The notes beneath the pieces are model-generated. The model searched no databases. It was not told the origin of the DNA and was given only the letters and a program-made list of their open reading frames with translations. Made by a program: the position numbers and the translations under genes. A DNA stretch of 64,000 bases from assembly GCF_002355515.1 (NCBI RefSeq), contig NZ_AP014809.1, positions 1,698,501-1,762,500 on the forward strand. The letters are read 5' to 3'. Source of the stretch: Methylorubrum populi. GTDB lineage: Bacteria > Pseudomonadota > Alphaproteobacteria > Rhizobiales > Beijerinckiaceae. This document shows positions 36,321 to 45,400 of the stretch, piece after piece. The number at the start of each line of letters is the position of its first letter. Position 1 is the stretch's first letter.

Positions 36321-37244
36321 TTGGACCCGCACCGCCTCGGCCTCGTCTCGACGCGGCTGCACTACTTCCAGCTCGTCGCCCGCGCGGGCTCGATCCGGCA
36401 GGTCGCCCGCGCGCTCAACGTCGCGCCCTCGTCGATCAGCCGTGTGATCGTCCAGCTCGAGGAGGATCTCGGCACCAAACTGTTCGAGCGCGCCCGGCAG
36501 CGCCTGCGCCTCACCAGCGCGGGCGAACTCCTGCTCTACCGGGCGCGGCTGAGCCTGGGCGAGCTCAGCCGGGCCTGCACCGAGGTCGGCGAGTTGCAGG
36601 GCCTGCACCGCGGCACCGTCACCGTCGCCCTGGTCGAGAGCGTCGCCCGCGGCCTGTTCCCGGCGGTGATGGGAGCGTTCTGGGAGCGGCATCCGGGGAT
36701 CGCGGTCGATGTCCAGGTGATGCGATCGACGGAGGCGGCCGCGGCGATCGCGGACGGCGAGTGCGAGATCGCCCTCGGCTTCGACCTGCGCGCCCCGCGG
36801 GGGGCGCAGCGCCTCGCGGCGGCCCTGGTCTCGATCGGCGCGCTGATGCATCCGGCGCACCCGCTCGCGGGCCGTCAGGCCCTGCGGATGTTCGATCTGG
36901 CCCAAGAGGCGGTCATCCTCTCGGATACGAGCCTGACCCTCGGCGCCACGATCGAGGAAGCCCTGGCCGACGCCTCCGCCCATGTGGGGCGGCGTGTCAC
37001 CACCAACTCCGTCGGGACGATGGTGGCGCTGGCGAGCGCGGGCGCCGGGATCTCGCTCCAGGCCCGGCTCGGCGTCGAGGCCGAGATCGCCGAGGGCCGC
37101 CTCGTCTTCGTGCCCCTGCGCGATCCGAAGCTGCGCCCGCGTCGGCTCGTGCTCGTGGCGCGCAACCGCGACCGGCTCTCGGACGCGGGCGCGGCGCTCG
37201 CGGCGATGCTGGCCCGTGCCGTCGAGGCCCAGAGCCAGGCCTGA
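36321..37244 (+). CDS. LysR-family transcriptional regulator
   Basis: Three hundred seven residues from a TTG start with AGGAC upstream. HTH: LHYFQLVARAGSIRQVARAL then NVAPSSISRVIVQLEEDLGT. The effector domain follows (GTVTVALVESVARGLFPAVM, AVILSDTSLTLGATIEEALA, NSVGTMVALASAGAGISLQA). It is 18 bp after the GST gene in the same direction, so it probably reports on and controls this island; the divergent region 34390-34751 is the likely target. Confidence 0.9.
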   Translation: MDPHRLGLVSTRLHYFQLVARAGSIRQVARALNVAPSSISRVIVQLEEDLGTKLFERARQRLRLTSAGELLLYRARLSLGELSRACTEVGELQGLHRGTVTVALVESVARGLFPAVMGAFWERHPGIAVDVQVMRSTEAAAAIADGECEIALGFDLRAPRGAQRLAAALVSIGALMHPAHPLAGRQALRMFDLAQEAVILSDTSLTLGATIEEALADASAHVGRRVTTNSVGTMVALASAGAGISLQARLGVEAEIAEGRLVFVPLRDPKLRPRRLVLVARNRDRLSDAGAALAAMLARAVEAQSQA

Positions 37245-37380
37245 TGGAGGCCTGATGCGGACCCGATCCGGGCGTGAGCCGAGCTGTTGCGTGGAGCGCA
37301 CCGGACTGAGCGAAAAACGGCGGCTATTCAGGACATCGTCGGGCGTCGATCCTGCGATCCATGATGGAGCCCGACACCCC

Positions 37381-37881
37381 ATGACGCCTGGAGCCGTCGA
37401 CGCCGTGATCCGCGGCCTGAAGCGGGCGGGCGTCTCGATCGTCTGCTACCTGCCGGATTCCCTGTTCAAGGAGCTCTACCCGGCCCTGGACGCGGATCCG
37501 GACCTGCGCACCATCCCGGTCACCAATGAGGGCGAGGGCGCGGCGATCTGCGGCGGCGTCTTCCTGTCGGGCAAGCGCGCCGTGCTGGTGATGGAGAATT
37601 CCGGCCTGCGCGCCTCGGTCGAGCCGCTCGCCCGCATGGGCCTCGGCGCCGGCATCCCGGTGGTGATGCTGATGAGCTACCGGGGCGATCTCGGCGAGAA
37701 CAACTGGTGGGCGATCCCGCACGGCATCACCATGGAGCCGGTGCTGCAGGCCCTGCGCATCCCCTACCGGGTGGTGCGCGAGGAGGCTGCCATCGAGACG
37801 GCCATCGCGGACGCCTACGCCTCGGCCTACGCCTCCTACTACCACGCGGCGGTGGCGCTGGGCGGGAGCATCGTACGATGA
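37381..37881 (+). CDS. ThDP-dependent decarboxylase alpha subunit (sulfopyruvate decarboxylase-like)
   Basis: One hundred sixty-six residues. This is a ThDP pyrimidine-binding half like ComD: VDAVIRGLKRAGVSIVCYLP, IPVTNEGEGAAICGGVFLSG (with the conserved Glu that activates ThDP), AVLVMENSGLRASVEPLARM, PVVMLMSYRGDLGENNWWAI. The MSYRG-GE motif is typical of sulfopyruvate/phosphonopyruvate decarboxylases. It forms the active site with the beta subunit encoded next (ATGA overlap). Coenzyme M synthesis genes are not visible nearby, so the substrate may be another 2-oxo acid. Confidence 0.82.
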   Translation: MTPGAVDAVIRGLKRAGVSIVCYLPDSLFKELYPALDADPDLRTIPVTNEGEGAAICGGVFLSGKRAVLVMENSGLRASVEPLARMGLGAGIPVVMLMSYRGDLGENNWWAIPHGITMEPVLQALRIPYRVVREEAAIETAIADAYASAYASYYHAAVALGGSIVR

Positions 37882-38519
37882 GCGCGGATGGCGATGCGAC
37901 GGCCCGGCCGATGACCCGCTACGCCTGCATGCAGCGCCTCGCGGCCCGCCTGCGGGACGAGCTCGTGATCCTGTCCCTCGGGGGCAGCGTGGACGAGTGG
38001 TACAACGCGGCGCCGCACATGCGCGCCGCCAGCCTGTTCCAGCAGCAGCTCGGCTGCGTCACGCCCCAGGCCTTCGGCCTCGCCGCCGGGCTGCCGCACC
38101 GGCGCATCGTCTCCCTCGACACCGACGGGGGGCTGCTGTTCAACCTCGGCATCCTCGCCACCCTGGGCAACGAGCGGCCGAGAAACCTCTTCGTCGTCGT
38201 CTGGGACAACCAGTGCTACCAGTCGATCGGCGGCCCGCCCACGCACACCGCCAAGGGCCGTGTCGACCTCGCGGCGATCGCCCGCGGCGCCGGCCTCGAA
38301 CACGCCTACACGGTGCACGACCTCGACAGCTTCGAGCGGCACTGCGCCGAAGGGCTTGCGGCCGAGGCTCCCTATCTCGTCGTTGCCAAGGTCGCGGGCA
38401 CCGTCCAGCCCGGCATCCGGCGCAAACACAGCGACGGGCGCGAGGACAAGTACATCTTCGTGCGCCACGTGGAGGCGAGCGAGGGCGTCACCATCATGGG
38501 CCCGAGCGAGCACAACTGA
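37878..38519 (+). CDS. ThDP-dependent decarboxylase beta subunit (sulfopyruvate decarboxylase-like)
   Basis: Two hundred thirteen residues. This is the ThDP pyrophosphate-binding half, ComE-like: VTPQAFGLAAGLPHRRIVSL, then DTDGGLLFNLGILATLGN and NLFVVVWDNQCYQSIGG, giving the Asp-Gly and Asn that hold Mg-diphosphate. The Gly-Asp-Gly motif reads Thr-Asp-Gly here. The C-terminal KHSDGREDKYIFVRHVEASE is less typical. Its start overlaps the alpha stop, and the GMC oxidoreductase starts directly after its stop, so this is one operon. Confidence 0.82.
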   Translation: MSADGDATARPMTRYACMQRLAARLRDELVILSLGGSVDEWYNAAPHMRAASLFQQQLGCVTPQAFGLAAGLPHRRIVSLDTDGGLLFNLGILATLGNERPRNLFVVVWDNQCYQSIGGPPTHTAKGRVDLAAIARGAGLEHAYTVHDLDSFERHCAEGLAAEAPYLVVAKVAGTVQPGIRRKHSDGREDKYIFVRHVEASEGVTIMGPSEHN

Positions 38520-38520
38520 G

Positions 38521-40077
38521 ATGCTGCGCGACGCCGCCGACGCCCTGGAGGCCGCCTACGACGTGATCGTGGCCGGGGCGGGCACCGGCGGATGCGTCGT
38601 CGCGGGCCGGCTCGCGGCGGCGGGGCTGTCCGTGCTGCTGGTGGAAGCCGGGCCGCCGGACACCGCCGACCCCGCCATCGCCGATGCCGGGGCCTGGGTC
38701 GGGCTCCTCGGTGGTCCCTGCGACTGGGGCTACGCCTACGCGCCCGCCCCCGAGGTGGCCGGCCGCGCCATCGCGATCCCGCGCGGGCGGGTGCTCGGCG
38801 GGTCGAGCAGCATCAACGCCATGCTGTGGAACCGGGGCCACCCCTCCGACTACGACGGCTGGGCGGCCGCCGGAGCGACGGGCTGGGATTTCGCGTCCGT
38901 GCTCCCGTACTTCCGCCGGGCGGAGGATTGGGAAGGCGGCGAGACGCCCCTGCGCGGGGCGGGCGGTCCGCTGCGCATCGAGACCTCGCACGATCCCCAC
39001 CCCGTCGCGCGCGCCCTGCTCGCGGCCGCGGCCGAACGCGGCATGCCGGTGCTGGCCGATGCCAACGGGCCGAACGATGCCGGGGCGGCGCTCGCCAACC
39101 TGAACAAGCGCGGGGCCCGGCGCTGGAGCGTGGTCGACGGCTATATCCGGCCGCTCGCGGGCGACCCGAAGCTGACGATTCTCACCGGCGCGACGGTCCT
39201 CGGCCTCCTGGTCTCCGGCTCCGTCTGCTCCGGCCTGCGGCTCGGCCTCGAGCGCGGGATCGCCGAGGTGCGGGCCCGCCGCGAGGTGGTGCTGACATTG
39301 GGCGCGATCGGCACGCCTGCGCTGCTGATGCGCTCCGGCATCGGCGCTCCGGCCGACCTCGCCCGCCTCGGCATCGCCCCGCGCCACGCGCTGCCGGGCG
39401 TCGGGCAGAACCTCCAGGACCATCCCCTGCTGATGGGGATCAACTTCTCCGCCCGCGCGCCGCTGGGGCCGGTGCGCGACAACGGCGGCGGGGCGCAGCT
39501 CAACTGGCGCAGCCGGCCGGGCCTGCGCGCGCCGGACCTCCACGCCTTCGTGGTCCAGGGGCCCCATGCCGGCCCCGAGATCGCCGCAACCGCCGACCTG
39601 TCCGGTCCGGTCTTCGCCGTCTCGCCGGGGCTGATGGGCTCGACCAGTGTCGGCAGCCTGCGCCTGGAGAGCGCCGAGCCGGACGGCCCGATCACGCTGC
39701 GGCCGAATTTCCTGGCCGAGCCCGCCGACCGCGCGGCGCTGGCCGGCGCCGTCGACACGATCCTCGACCTCGCCGACACGGCCGCCTTCCGCGACCTCGG
39801 CGCCGTGCCGCTGACCCCGGCCCGAAGACTCGGCCGATCCGAGGCGGACGCCTTCGTGGCCCGGGCCTGCTCCACCTTCTTCCACACCTGCGGCACCTGC
39901 GCGATGGGCACGGGCCCGGCCGCCGTGGTCGATCCGGCCCTGAACCTGCATGGCGTGGCCGGCCTGCGTATCGCCGACGCCTCGGTGATCCCGACGATCC
40001 CGACCGGCAACACGCAGGCCGCCGTGGTGATGATCGCCGAGCGCGCCGCCGACCTGATCCGGAATGCCGCAGGATGA
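38521..40077 (+). CDS. GMC-family FAD-dependent oxidoreductase
   Basis: Five hundred eighteen residues. The FAD Rossmann motif is DVIVAGAGTGGCVVAGRLAA; GMC signature 1 is GRVLGGSSSINAMLWNRGHP; signature 2 is GAIGTPALLMRSGIG; the C-terminal active site has FFHTCGTCAMG (catalytic His near 455) and IPTGNTQAAVVMIAERAADL. Closest in style to choline or alcohol dehydrogenases that oxidise an alcohol to an aldehyde. It follows the decarboxylase beta gene by one base and overlaps or abuts the amidohydrolase gene. Substrate unknown. Confidence 0.88.
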   Translation: MLRDAADALEAAYDVIVAGAGTGGCVVAGRLAAAGLSVLLVEAGPPDTADPAIADAGAWVGLLGGPCDWGYAYAPAPEVAGRAIAIPRGRVLGGSSSINAMLWNRGHPSDYDGWAAAGATGWDFASVLPYFRRAEDWEGGETPLRGAGGPLRIETSHDPHPVARALLAAAAERGMPVLADANGPNDAGAALANLNKRGARRWSVVDGYIRPLAGDPKLTILTGATVLGLLVSGSVCSGLRLGLERGIAEVRARREVVLTLGAIGTPALLMRSGIGAPADLARLGIAPRHALPGVGQNLQDHPLLMGINFSARAPLGPVRDNGGGAQLNWRSRPGLRAPDLHAFVVQGPHAGPEIAATADLSGPVFAVSPGLMGSTSVGSLRLESAEPDGPITLRPNFLAEPADRAALAGAVDTILDLADTAAFRDLGAVPLTPARRLGRSEADAFVARACSTFFHTCGTCAMGTGPAAVVDPALNLHGVAGLRIADASVIPTIPTGNTQAAVVMIAERAADLIRNAAG

Positions 40078-40084
40078 GCCCGAC

Positions 40085-41482
40085 ATGAGCCAAGAGCCCA
40101 TCAGCCAAGACCGGATCCTCGCCGCCGACCTCGTCGTGACGATGGACCCGGACAACCGCGTCCTCACCGACGGCGCCGTCCTGATCCAGGGGAGCCGGAT
40201 CGGCGCGGTCGGCCCCCGCGAGGCGATCGCCGCCGCGAATCCGGGCGCGGCCGTCGTGCGTCTGCCCGACCGGCTGCTGATGCCGGGCCTCGTCAACGCG
40301 CACATGCATTCGGGCTTCCTGCGCGGCACCGCCGAGCATCTCCCGGTCTGGGACTGGCTGCGGCTGCACATCAACCCGATGCACCGGCTGCTGCGCCCCG
40401 AGGAGGCGGAGGCCGCCTCCTGGCTCTGCTACGCCGAGGGGCTTCTCTCCGGCAGCACGACGATGCTCGACATGTGGCGCTTCATGGAGGGCAGCGCGCG
40501 GGCCGCCGAGACCCTGGGCAACCGCCTCGTCTGCGTGCCCTATGTCGGCGAGCATCCCGACTACGACTATTTCGACCGCCTCGACGACAACGAGAGGCTG
40601 ATCGAGAGCCGGCACGGCAGCGCGAACGGGCGCATCAGCGTCTGGGTCGGGCTGGAGCACCTGTTCTACGCCGACGAGGCTGGGCAGCGGCGCGCCATCG
40701 AGATGGCCCAGCGCCACCGCACCGGCTTCCACACCCATTGCAGCGAGGCCGAAGTCGAGGTCGCCGAGTTCGAGCAGCGCTACGGCTGCCGGGCGATGTT
40801 CGCCCTCGACCGGCTCGGCTTCTTCGAGACGCCGCACGCGCTCATCGCCCACGCGGTCTGGCTCGACGCCGCCGAGATCGAGCTGATCGCCGCCCGCGGC
40901 GTCGCGGTGGCGCACAACCCCGTCAGCAACATGAAGCTGGCGAGCGGCATCGCGCCGGTCGAGGCGATGCTGAAGGCCGGCGTCGCGGTCGGTCTCGGCA
41001 CCGACGGCGAGAAGGAGAACAACAACCTCGACGTGTTCGAGGAGATGAAGGCCGCCTCGCTGCTCGGCAAGCTCAAGACCCTCGACGCGGCGGCCCTCGA
41101 TTCCTGGGAGGCGCTGCGGATGGGAACGATCCTGGGCGCGAAGGCGCTCGGACTCGACCGTGAGATCGGCTCCCTCGAACCGGGCAAGCGCGCCGACCTG
41201 ATCGCGATCCGCACCGACACGCCGCGGATGACGCCGCTCTTCGGCGACGGCCCCTGGTTCAACCTCCAGCACAACCTCGTCCACGCGGTGCGGGGCTCGG
41301 ATGTCGACGTGACCATGGTCGACGGCGTCGTGGTCGTCGAGGACGGCCGCCTCAAGACCGCCGACCTGCGCGCCCTGATCGACCATGTCCGCGGCCTCGC
41401 GCCGGGCCTGTTCGAGCGCCGCGCGGCGTGGCTCGCCGAGAACGAGACCGGCTCCGTCCAGTGGACCGGGCCCGGCCGATGA
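40085..41482 (+). CDS. ATZ/TRZ-type amidohydrolase
   Basis: Four hundred sixty-five residues from ATG 40085 (AGGATGA upstream; ATG 40064 also possible). Metal-binding motifs are VNAHMHSGFLRGTAEHLPVW, GFHTHCSEAEVEVAEFE, LIAHAVWLD, AHNPVSNMKLASGI and LGTDGEKENNNLDVFEEM. This is the family of S-adenosylhomocysteine/methylthioadenosine, guanine and triazine deaminases. It differs clearly from the 8-oxoguanine deaminase-like protein at 28243-29637, so the island has two separate deaminases or ring hydrolases. The stop overlaps the next start (ATGA). Confidence 0.85.
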   Translation: MSQEPISQDRILAADLVVTMDPDNRVLTDGAVLIQGSRIGAVGPREAIAAANPGAAVVRLPDRLLMPGLVNAHMHSGFLRGTAEHLPVWDWLRLHINPMHRLLRPEEAEAASWLCYAEGLLSGSTTMLDMWRFMEGSARAAETLGNRLVCVPYVGEHPDYDYFDRLDDNERLIESRHGSANGRISVWVGLEHLFYADEAGQRRAIEMAQRHRTGFHTHCSEAEVEVAEFEQRYGCRAMFALDRLGFFETPHALIAHAVWLDAAEIELIAARGVAVAHNPVSNMKLASGIAPVEAMLKAGVAVGLGTDGEKENNNLDVFEEMKAASLLGKLKTLDAAALDSWEALRMGTILGAKALGLDREIGSLEPGKRADLIAIRTDTPRMTPLFGDGPWFNLQHNLVHAVRGSDVDVTMVDGVVVVEDGRLKTADLRALIDHVRGLAPGLFERRAAWLAENETGSVQWTGPGR

Positions 41483-42339
41483 AGACCGACGACCGGGTGG
41501 CCCTCGACGAATGGTACGCCGTCGAGACCGCGACGGCCGTGACCGCGGCCCCCGTCGTCACGCGCCTCCTCGGCCAGGACATCGTCTGCGACCGGCTGCC
41601 GGACGGGTCGCCGCGGGTGCGCGAGCGCCTGGCCGATGGGTTCGGGCCGCCGCTTCCGGTGCGCGAGCGCTACGGCTGCCTCTGGACCACCCTCGGGCAC
41701 CCGAACCGCGACGTGGTCGCGATCACCGAAGCCGACGAGGCGGACCGCCGCCACGTCCCCTGCGGCTGGGTGAAGATGCGCACCTCCGGCCCGCGCGTGG
41801 TCGAGAACTTCCTCGACATGGCCCATTTCCCCTTCGTCCACACCGACATCCTCGGCGCCGAGCCGAACACCGAGGTGCCGGCCTACGCCTCCGAGATCCG
41901 CCGCGACGTCGACGAGGTCTGGGCGACGAATTGCAGCTTCTTCCAGCCCCGCATCGCCGCGACCGAGACGGAGGGCGATTTCGTCCGCCTGACCTACCGC
42001 GTGCCCTCGCCCTTCGTGGTGATGCTCTACCGGGTCTGCCCGAGCGCTCCCGACCGCCTCGACGCCATCGCCCTGTTCATTCAGCCGATGGAGGAGGAGC
42101 TGTGCCGGGCCCAGCCCGTGATGTACCTCGTGGATTCCTGCTCGACCCACACGGCGCTGCTGAACTTCGAGCAGGTGATCTTCCTGCAGGACCGCATCAT
42201 CGTCGAGAACCAGCGCCCCCTGAGGCTGCCGCTGGAGCCCCGTCACGAGATCCCGACGCGGGCCGACAAGTCCTCCGTGGTCTACCGGCGCTGGCTCAAG
42301 GAGAAGGGGCTGCGCTTCGGCACGGTGGGGCACGGATGA
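41479..42339 (+). CDS. Rieske-less oxygenase catalytic subunit (NdmC-like), paralog 2
   Basis: Two hundred eighty-six residues. Intact iron site ENFLDMAHFPFVH (Glu109, Asp113, His116, His121), likely third ligand Asp238 in LQDRIIVENQ, and no Rieske Cys/His pairs in the N-terminal domain. It is clearly related to paralog 1: both share HFPFVHTDILGAEP, EIRRDVDEVWATNC and YRRWLKEKG near the C-terminus. The substrate pocket region (paralog 2 about 150-180) differs, so the two may act on different positions or substrates, or pair as a hetero-oligomer. Translationally coupled to the amidohydrolase (ATGA); the molybdenum hydroxylase gene follows after 73 bp. Confidence 0.85.
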   Translation: MKTDDRVALDEWYAVETATAVTAAPVVTRLLGQDIVCDRLPDGSPRVRERLADGFGPPLPVRERYGCLWTTLGHPNRDVVAITEADEADRRHVPCGWVKMRTSGPRVVENFLDMAHFPFVHTDILGAEPNTEVPAYASEIRRDVDEVWATNCSFFQPRIAATETEGDFVRLTYRVPSPFVVMLYRVCPSAPDRLDAIALFIQPMEEELCRAQPVMYLVDSCSTHTALLNFEQVIFLQDRIIVENQRPLRLPLEPRHEIPTRADKSSVVYRRWLKEKGLRFGTVGHG

Positions 42340-42412
42340 GGCGCCCCGCTGAAGCCCGCCCCTGGCGCACCGGACGCGCCGGGGGATGGGGACCGGCCGG
42401 AAAGGTTCGGGC

Positions 42413-45400
42413 ATGAGCGGGCGGGCCCTGCGCGTCCTGCGGCCGCGCGAGGCCGGCGAGGCGCTCGCCGCCCTGTCGCGGCACGGCGGGGAGGCCCGGC
42501 TCGCCGCCGGCGCCACCGCGCTCCAGCTCGACTGGGCGGCGGGGGCGGAGCGTCCGGACCTTCTCGTCGACCTTTCCGGCTTGCCGGAACTGCGCGGCGT
42601 CGAGGCCGTGGGCGGCAATCTTCGGATCGGCGCCGCCACTCCGCTCGCGGAGATCGAGGCGGACGCGACCGTCGCGCGGCTCGCCCCGCTCCTCGGCCGG
42701 GCGGTGCGGACCGTCGCCGCCCCGGCGGTGCGCAGCCTGGCGAGCCTCGGCGGCAACGTGGCGGGGCGGACGGGCTGCTGCCTGCCCGCCCTGCTCGCCC
42801 TCGACGCGGCCCTGGAGATCCTGACGGCGGCGGGCCGGGAGCGGGTGGCGCTCGCCGACTGGCTCGGGCGGGCCGCGGAGTCGGCGAGCCTCCTCCTCGC
42901 CGTCACGCTCCCGCCGCAGCCGGAGGGGGCGCCCACGACGCTGCGGAAGGTGGGCCTGCGGGCGGCCTTCAGCCCGAGCGTCATCGGCGTTGCGGGCCTG
43001 CTCTCCCTCGATCACGGCGTCATCGGCGCGGCCCGCCTCGCGGCCGGGGGGGGGCCGGTGCGCCCGCAGCGTCTGCCCCGATCCGAGGCTCTCCTCGCCG
43101 GCCGCCCGCCGGCCGCCGTCGACTGGGCCGGCCTCCACGCCGCGCTCTTGGCCGAGATCGACGCGCCGGACGACAGCCTGCGCAGTGCCCGCTACCGGCG
43201 TCTGGCGGCGGCCAACGCCCTCGTCGCCGGCCTCGGCGGGGCCGGCATGCTTCCTGGCGCGGAAGGCCGCTCCGGAGCGCTTCCTCGTTACCGGCCCGTC
43301 GGCACCGGTGCCCCGGCCGGCGAGCGTGTGGTCTCGCGCGCGGCCGATCCGGCGGGATGGCACCGGCGGCCGGACATCGCCGACAAGGTTCACGGCCGGC
43401 TCGCCTATCTCACCGATGCGCGGGCGCCGGGGATGCTCGTCGGCCGCATCCTGCGCGCCGGCCGGCCGCATGCCCGCATCCTCTCGATCGACACCGCGGA
43501 GGCGGAGGTCCTGCCGGGGGTCGCCGCCGTGGTGACCCACCGCGACGTGCCGGGACTCAACGCCTACGGGATCATGGTGCAGGATCAGCCCGCCCTCTGC
43601 GGCGAGCGCGTGCGCTATGTCGGCGACGCGGTGGCGGCGGTGGCCGCCGTGGACGAGGCCACCGCCGAGGCCGCCCTCGCCCTGATCCGCGTCGCCTACG
43701 CGCCGCTGCCGGTCCTCGACAGCCCGGAGGCGGCGCTCGCCCCCGGCGCGCCGCCGCTCCATCCGGAGGGCAATCTGCGCCGCGAGGTCCGTGTCGCGCG
43801 GGGAGACATTGAGTCGGCCTTCGCGGCCTGCGCCCACGTGGTCGAGGACACCTACGTGACGCCGCGGCAGATGCACGGCTTCCTCGAGACCGAGGGCGGC
43901 TGGGCGATGATGGAAGCCGACGGCTCGCTCACGATCCGCGTCGGCGGCCAGCACGGCGCCCGCGACCGGCTGCAGATCGCCCGCATCCTCGGCTGGCCGG
44001 AAGCGCGGGTCCGGGTCGTCACCAGTCCCACCGGCGGCGCCTTCGGCGGCAAGGACGAGTTGACCGTGCAGCCGGCCCTCGCGCTGCTCGCGGTGAAGAC
44101 CGGGCGGGCGGTGCGCCTCCATCTCGGCCGGTCGGAATCGGTGGCGGCGGGGATCAAGCGCAACCCGATGCGGATCCGCATGCGCACCGGCTGCGATGCC
44201 GAGGGCCGCCTGCTCGCCGTCTCCGTGGAGCTGACCGCGGATGGCGGCGCCTACGCCTCCCTGAGCCCCGCGGTGATCGAGACGGCGCTGGAGCATTGCT
44301 GCGGCCCCTACATCGTCCCGAACGTCGCGGGGGTCGCGCGGCTCGTGGCGACCAACAACGGCACCTGCGGCGCGTTCCGCGGCTTCGGCGCCAACGAGAT
44401 GACCTACGCGATCGAGTGCCAGATGGGACGCCTCGCGCAGGCCGTGGGCTGCGATCCCGTCACGCTCCGCCGCCGCAACCTGCGGGCGCCGGGCAGTCCC
44501 GGCTTCTTCGGCCAGACGGTGGGACCGAGCGAGCGCCTCGCCGAGATGCTCGACGCCGCCGCGGCGAGCCCGCTCTGGTCGGCCGGGCAAGGACAAGGAC
44601 AAGGACAAGAGTCGGAGCCGGCGGCGGTCGGCGTTGGACTGGCGCTCAACTATCAGGGCAACGGCCTCGGCTCGCTGCCGGAGGATCGCGCCGCCGTCGA
44701 GCTGCGGCTCGCGGCCGACGGTGCGATCGAGGCGCTCTACGGCCTCGACGAGATCGGCCAGGGGCTCCAGGCGGCGATCCGCAGCGCCGTCGCCGCGCGC
44801 CTCGGGGTGGACCGCGCCGAGATCCGTCCGGTGATCGGCGATACCGGGCGCACTCCGGATTCCGGCTCCACCACGGCGTCGCGCGGCACCTTCGTGGTCT
44901 GGGAGGGGGCCCGGCGCGCCGCGCCCGCCTTCGCCCGCGCCCTGCTCGACGCGGCGGCGCAGCGCCTCGGCAGGCGGCCGCAGGGCGAGGCGCCGGACGG
45001 CTCGGGATCGGCCGATCTGGCCCTCGGCCCCGGCGGCATCCGCGAGGCGCGCTCGAACAGCGGGCGCCCGCTCCTCGGCTTCGCCGAACTCGCCGCCGGC
45101 CTTCCGCCCGAGGCCCTGCCGCGCTCCCGCGCCGCCTTCGACTTTCCCAAGGCCGACTACGTGGCGGGCAATGCCCGCTACCTCTTCGCCTTCGGCGCGA
45201 CCCTGGCCCGCGTCGCCGTGGACCGCGTGACGGGGGAAGTTCGCGTACTCGACCTCCATCAGCACACCGCCGCCGGCCCGGTGCTCGATGCCGCCGCCTA
45301 TCTCGGCCAGATCGAGGGCGGGGGCGTGCAGGGGCTCGGCTTCTCCCTCACCGAGGATGCGCGAATGGAGGCCGGACGCTACGCGGTCTCGAACCTCGAC

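Noticed and set aside
37381..38519. Coenzyme M biosynthesis
   Set aside because: Only the decarboxylase pair fits; no phosphosulfolactate synthase, phosphatase or sulfolactate dehydrogenase is visible around it.
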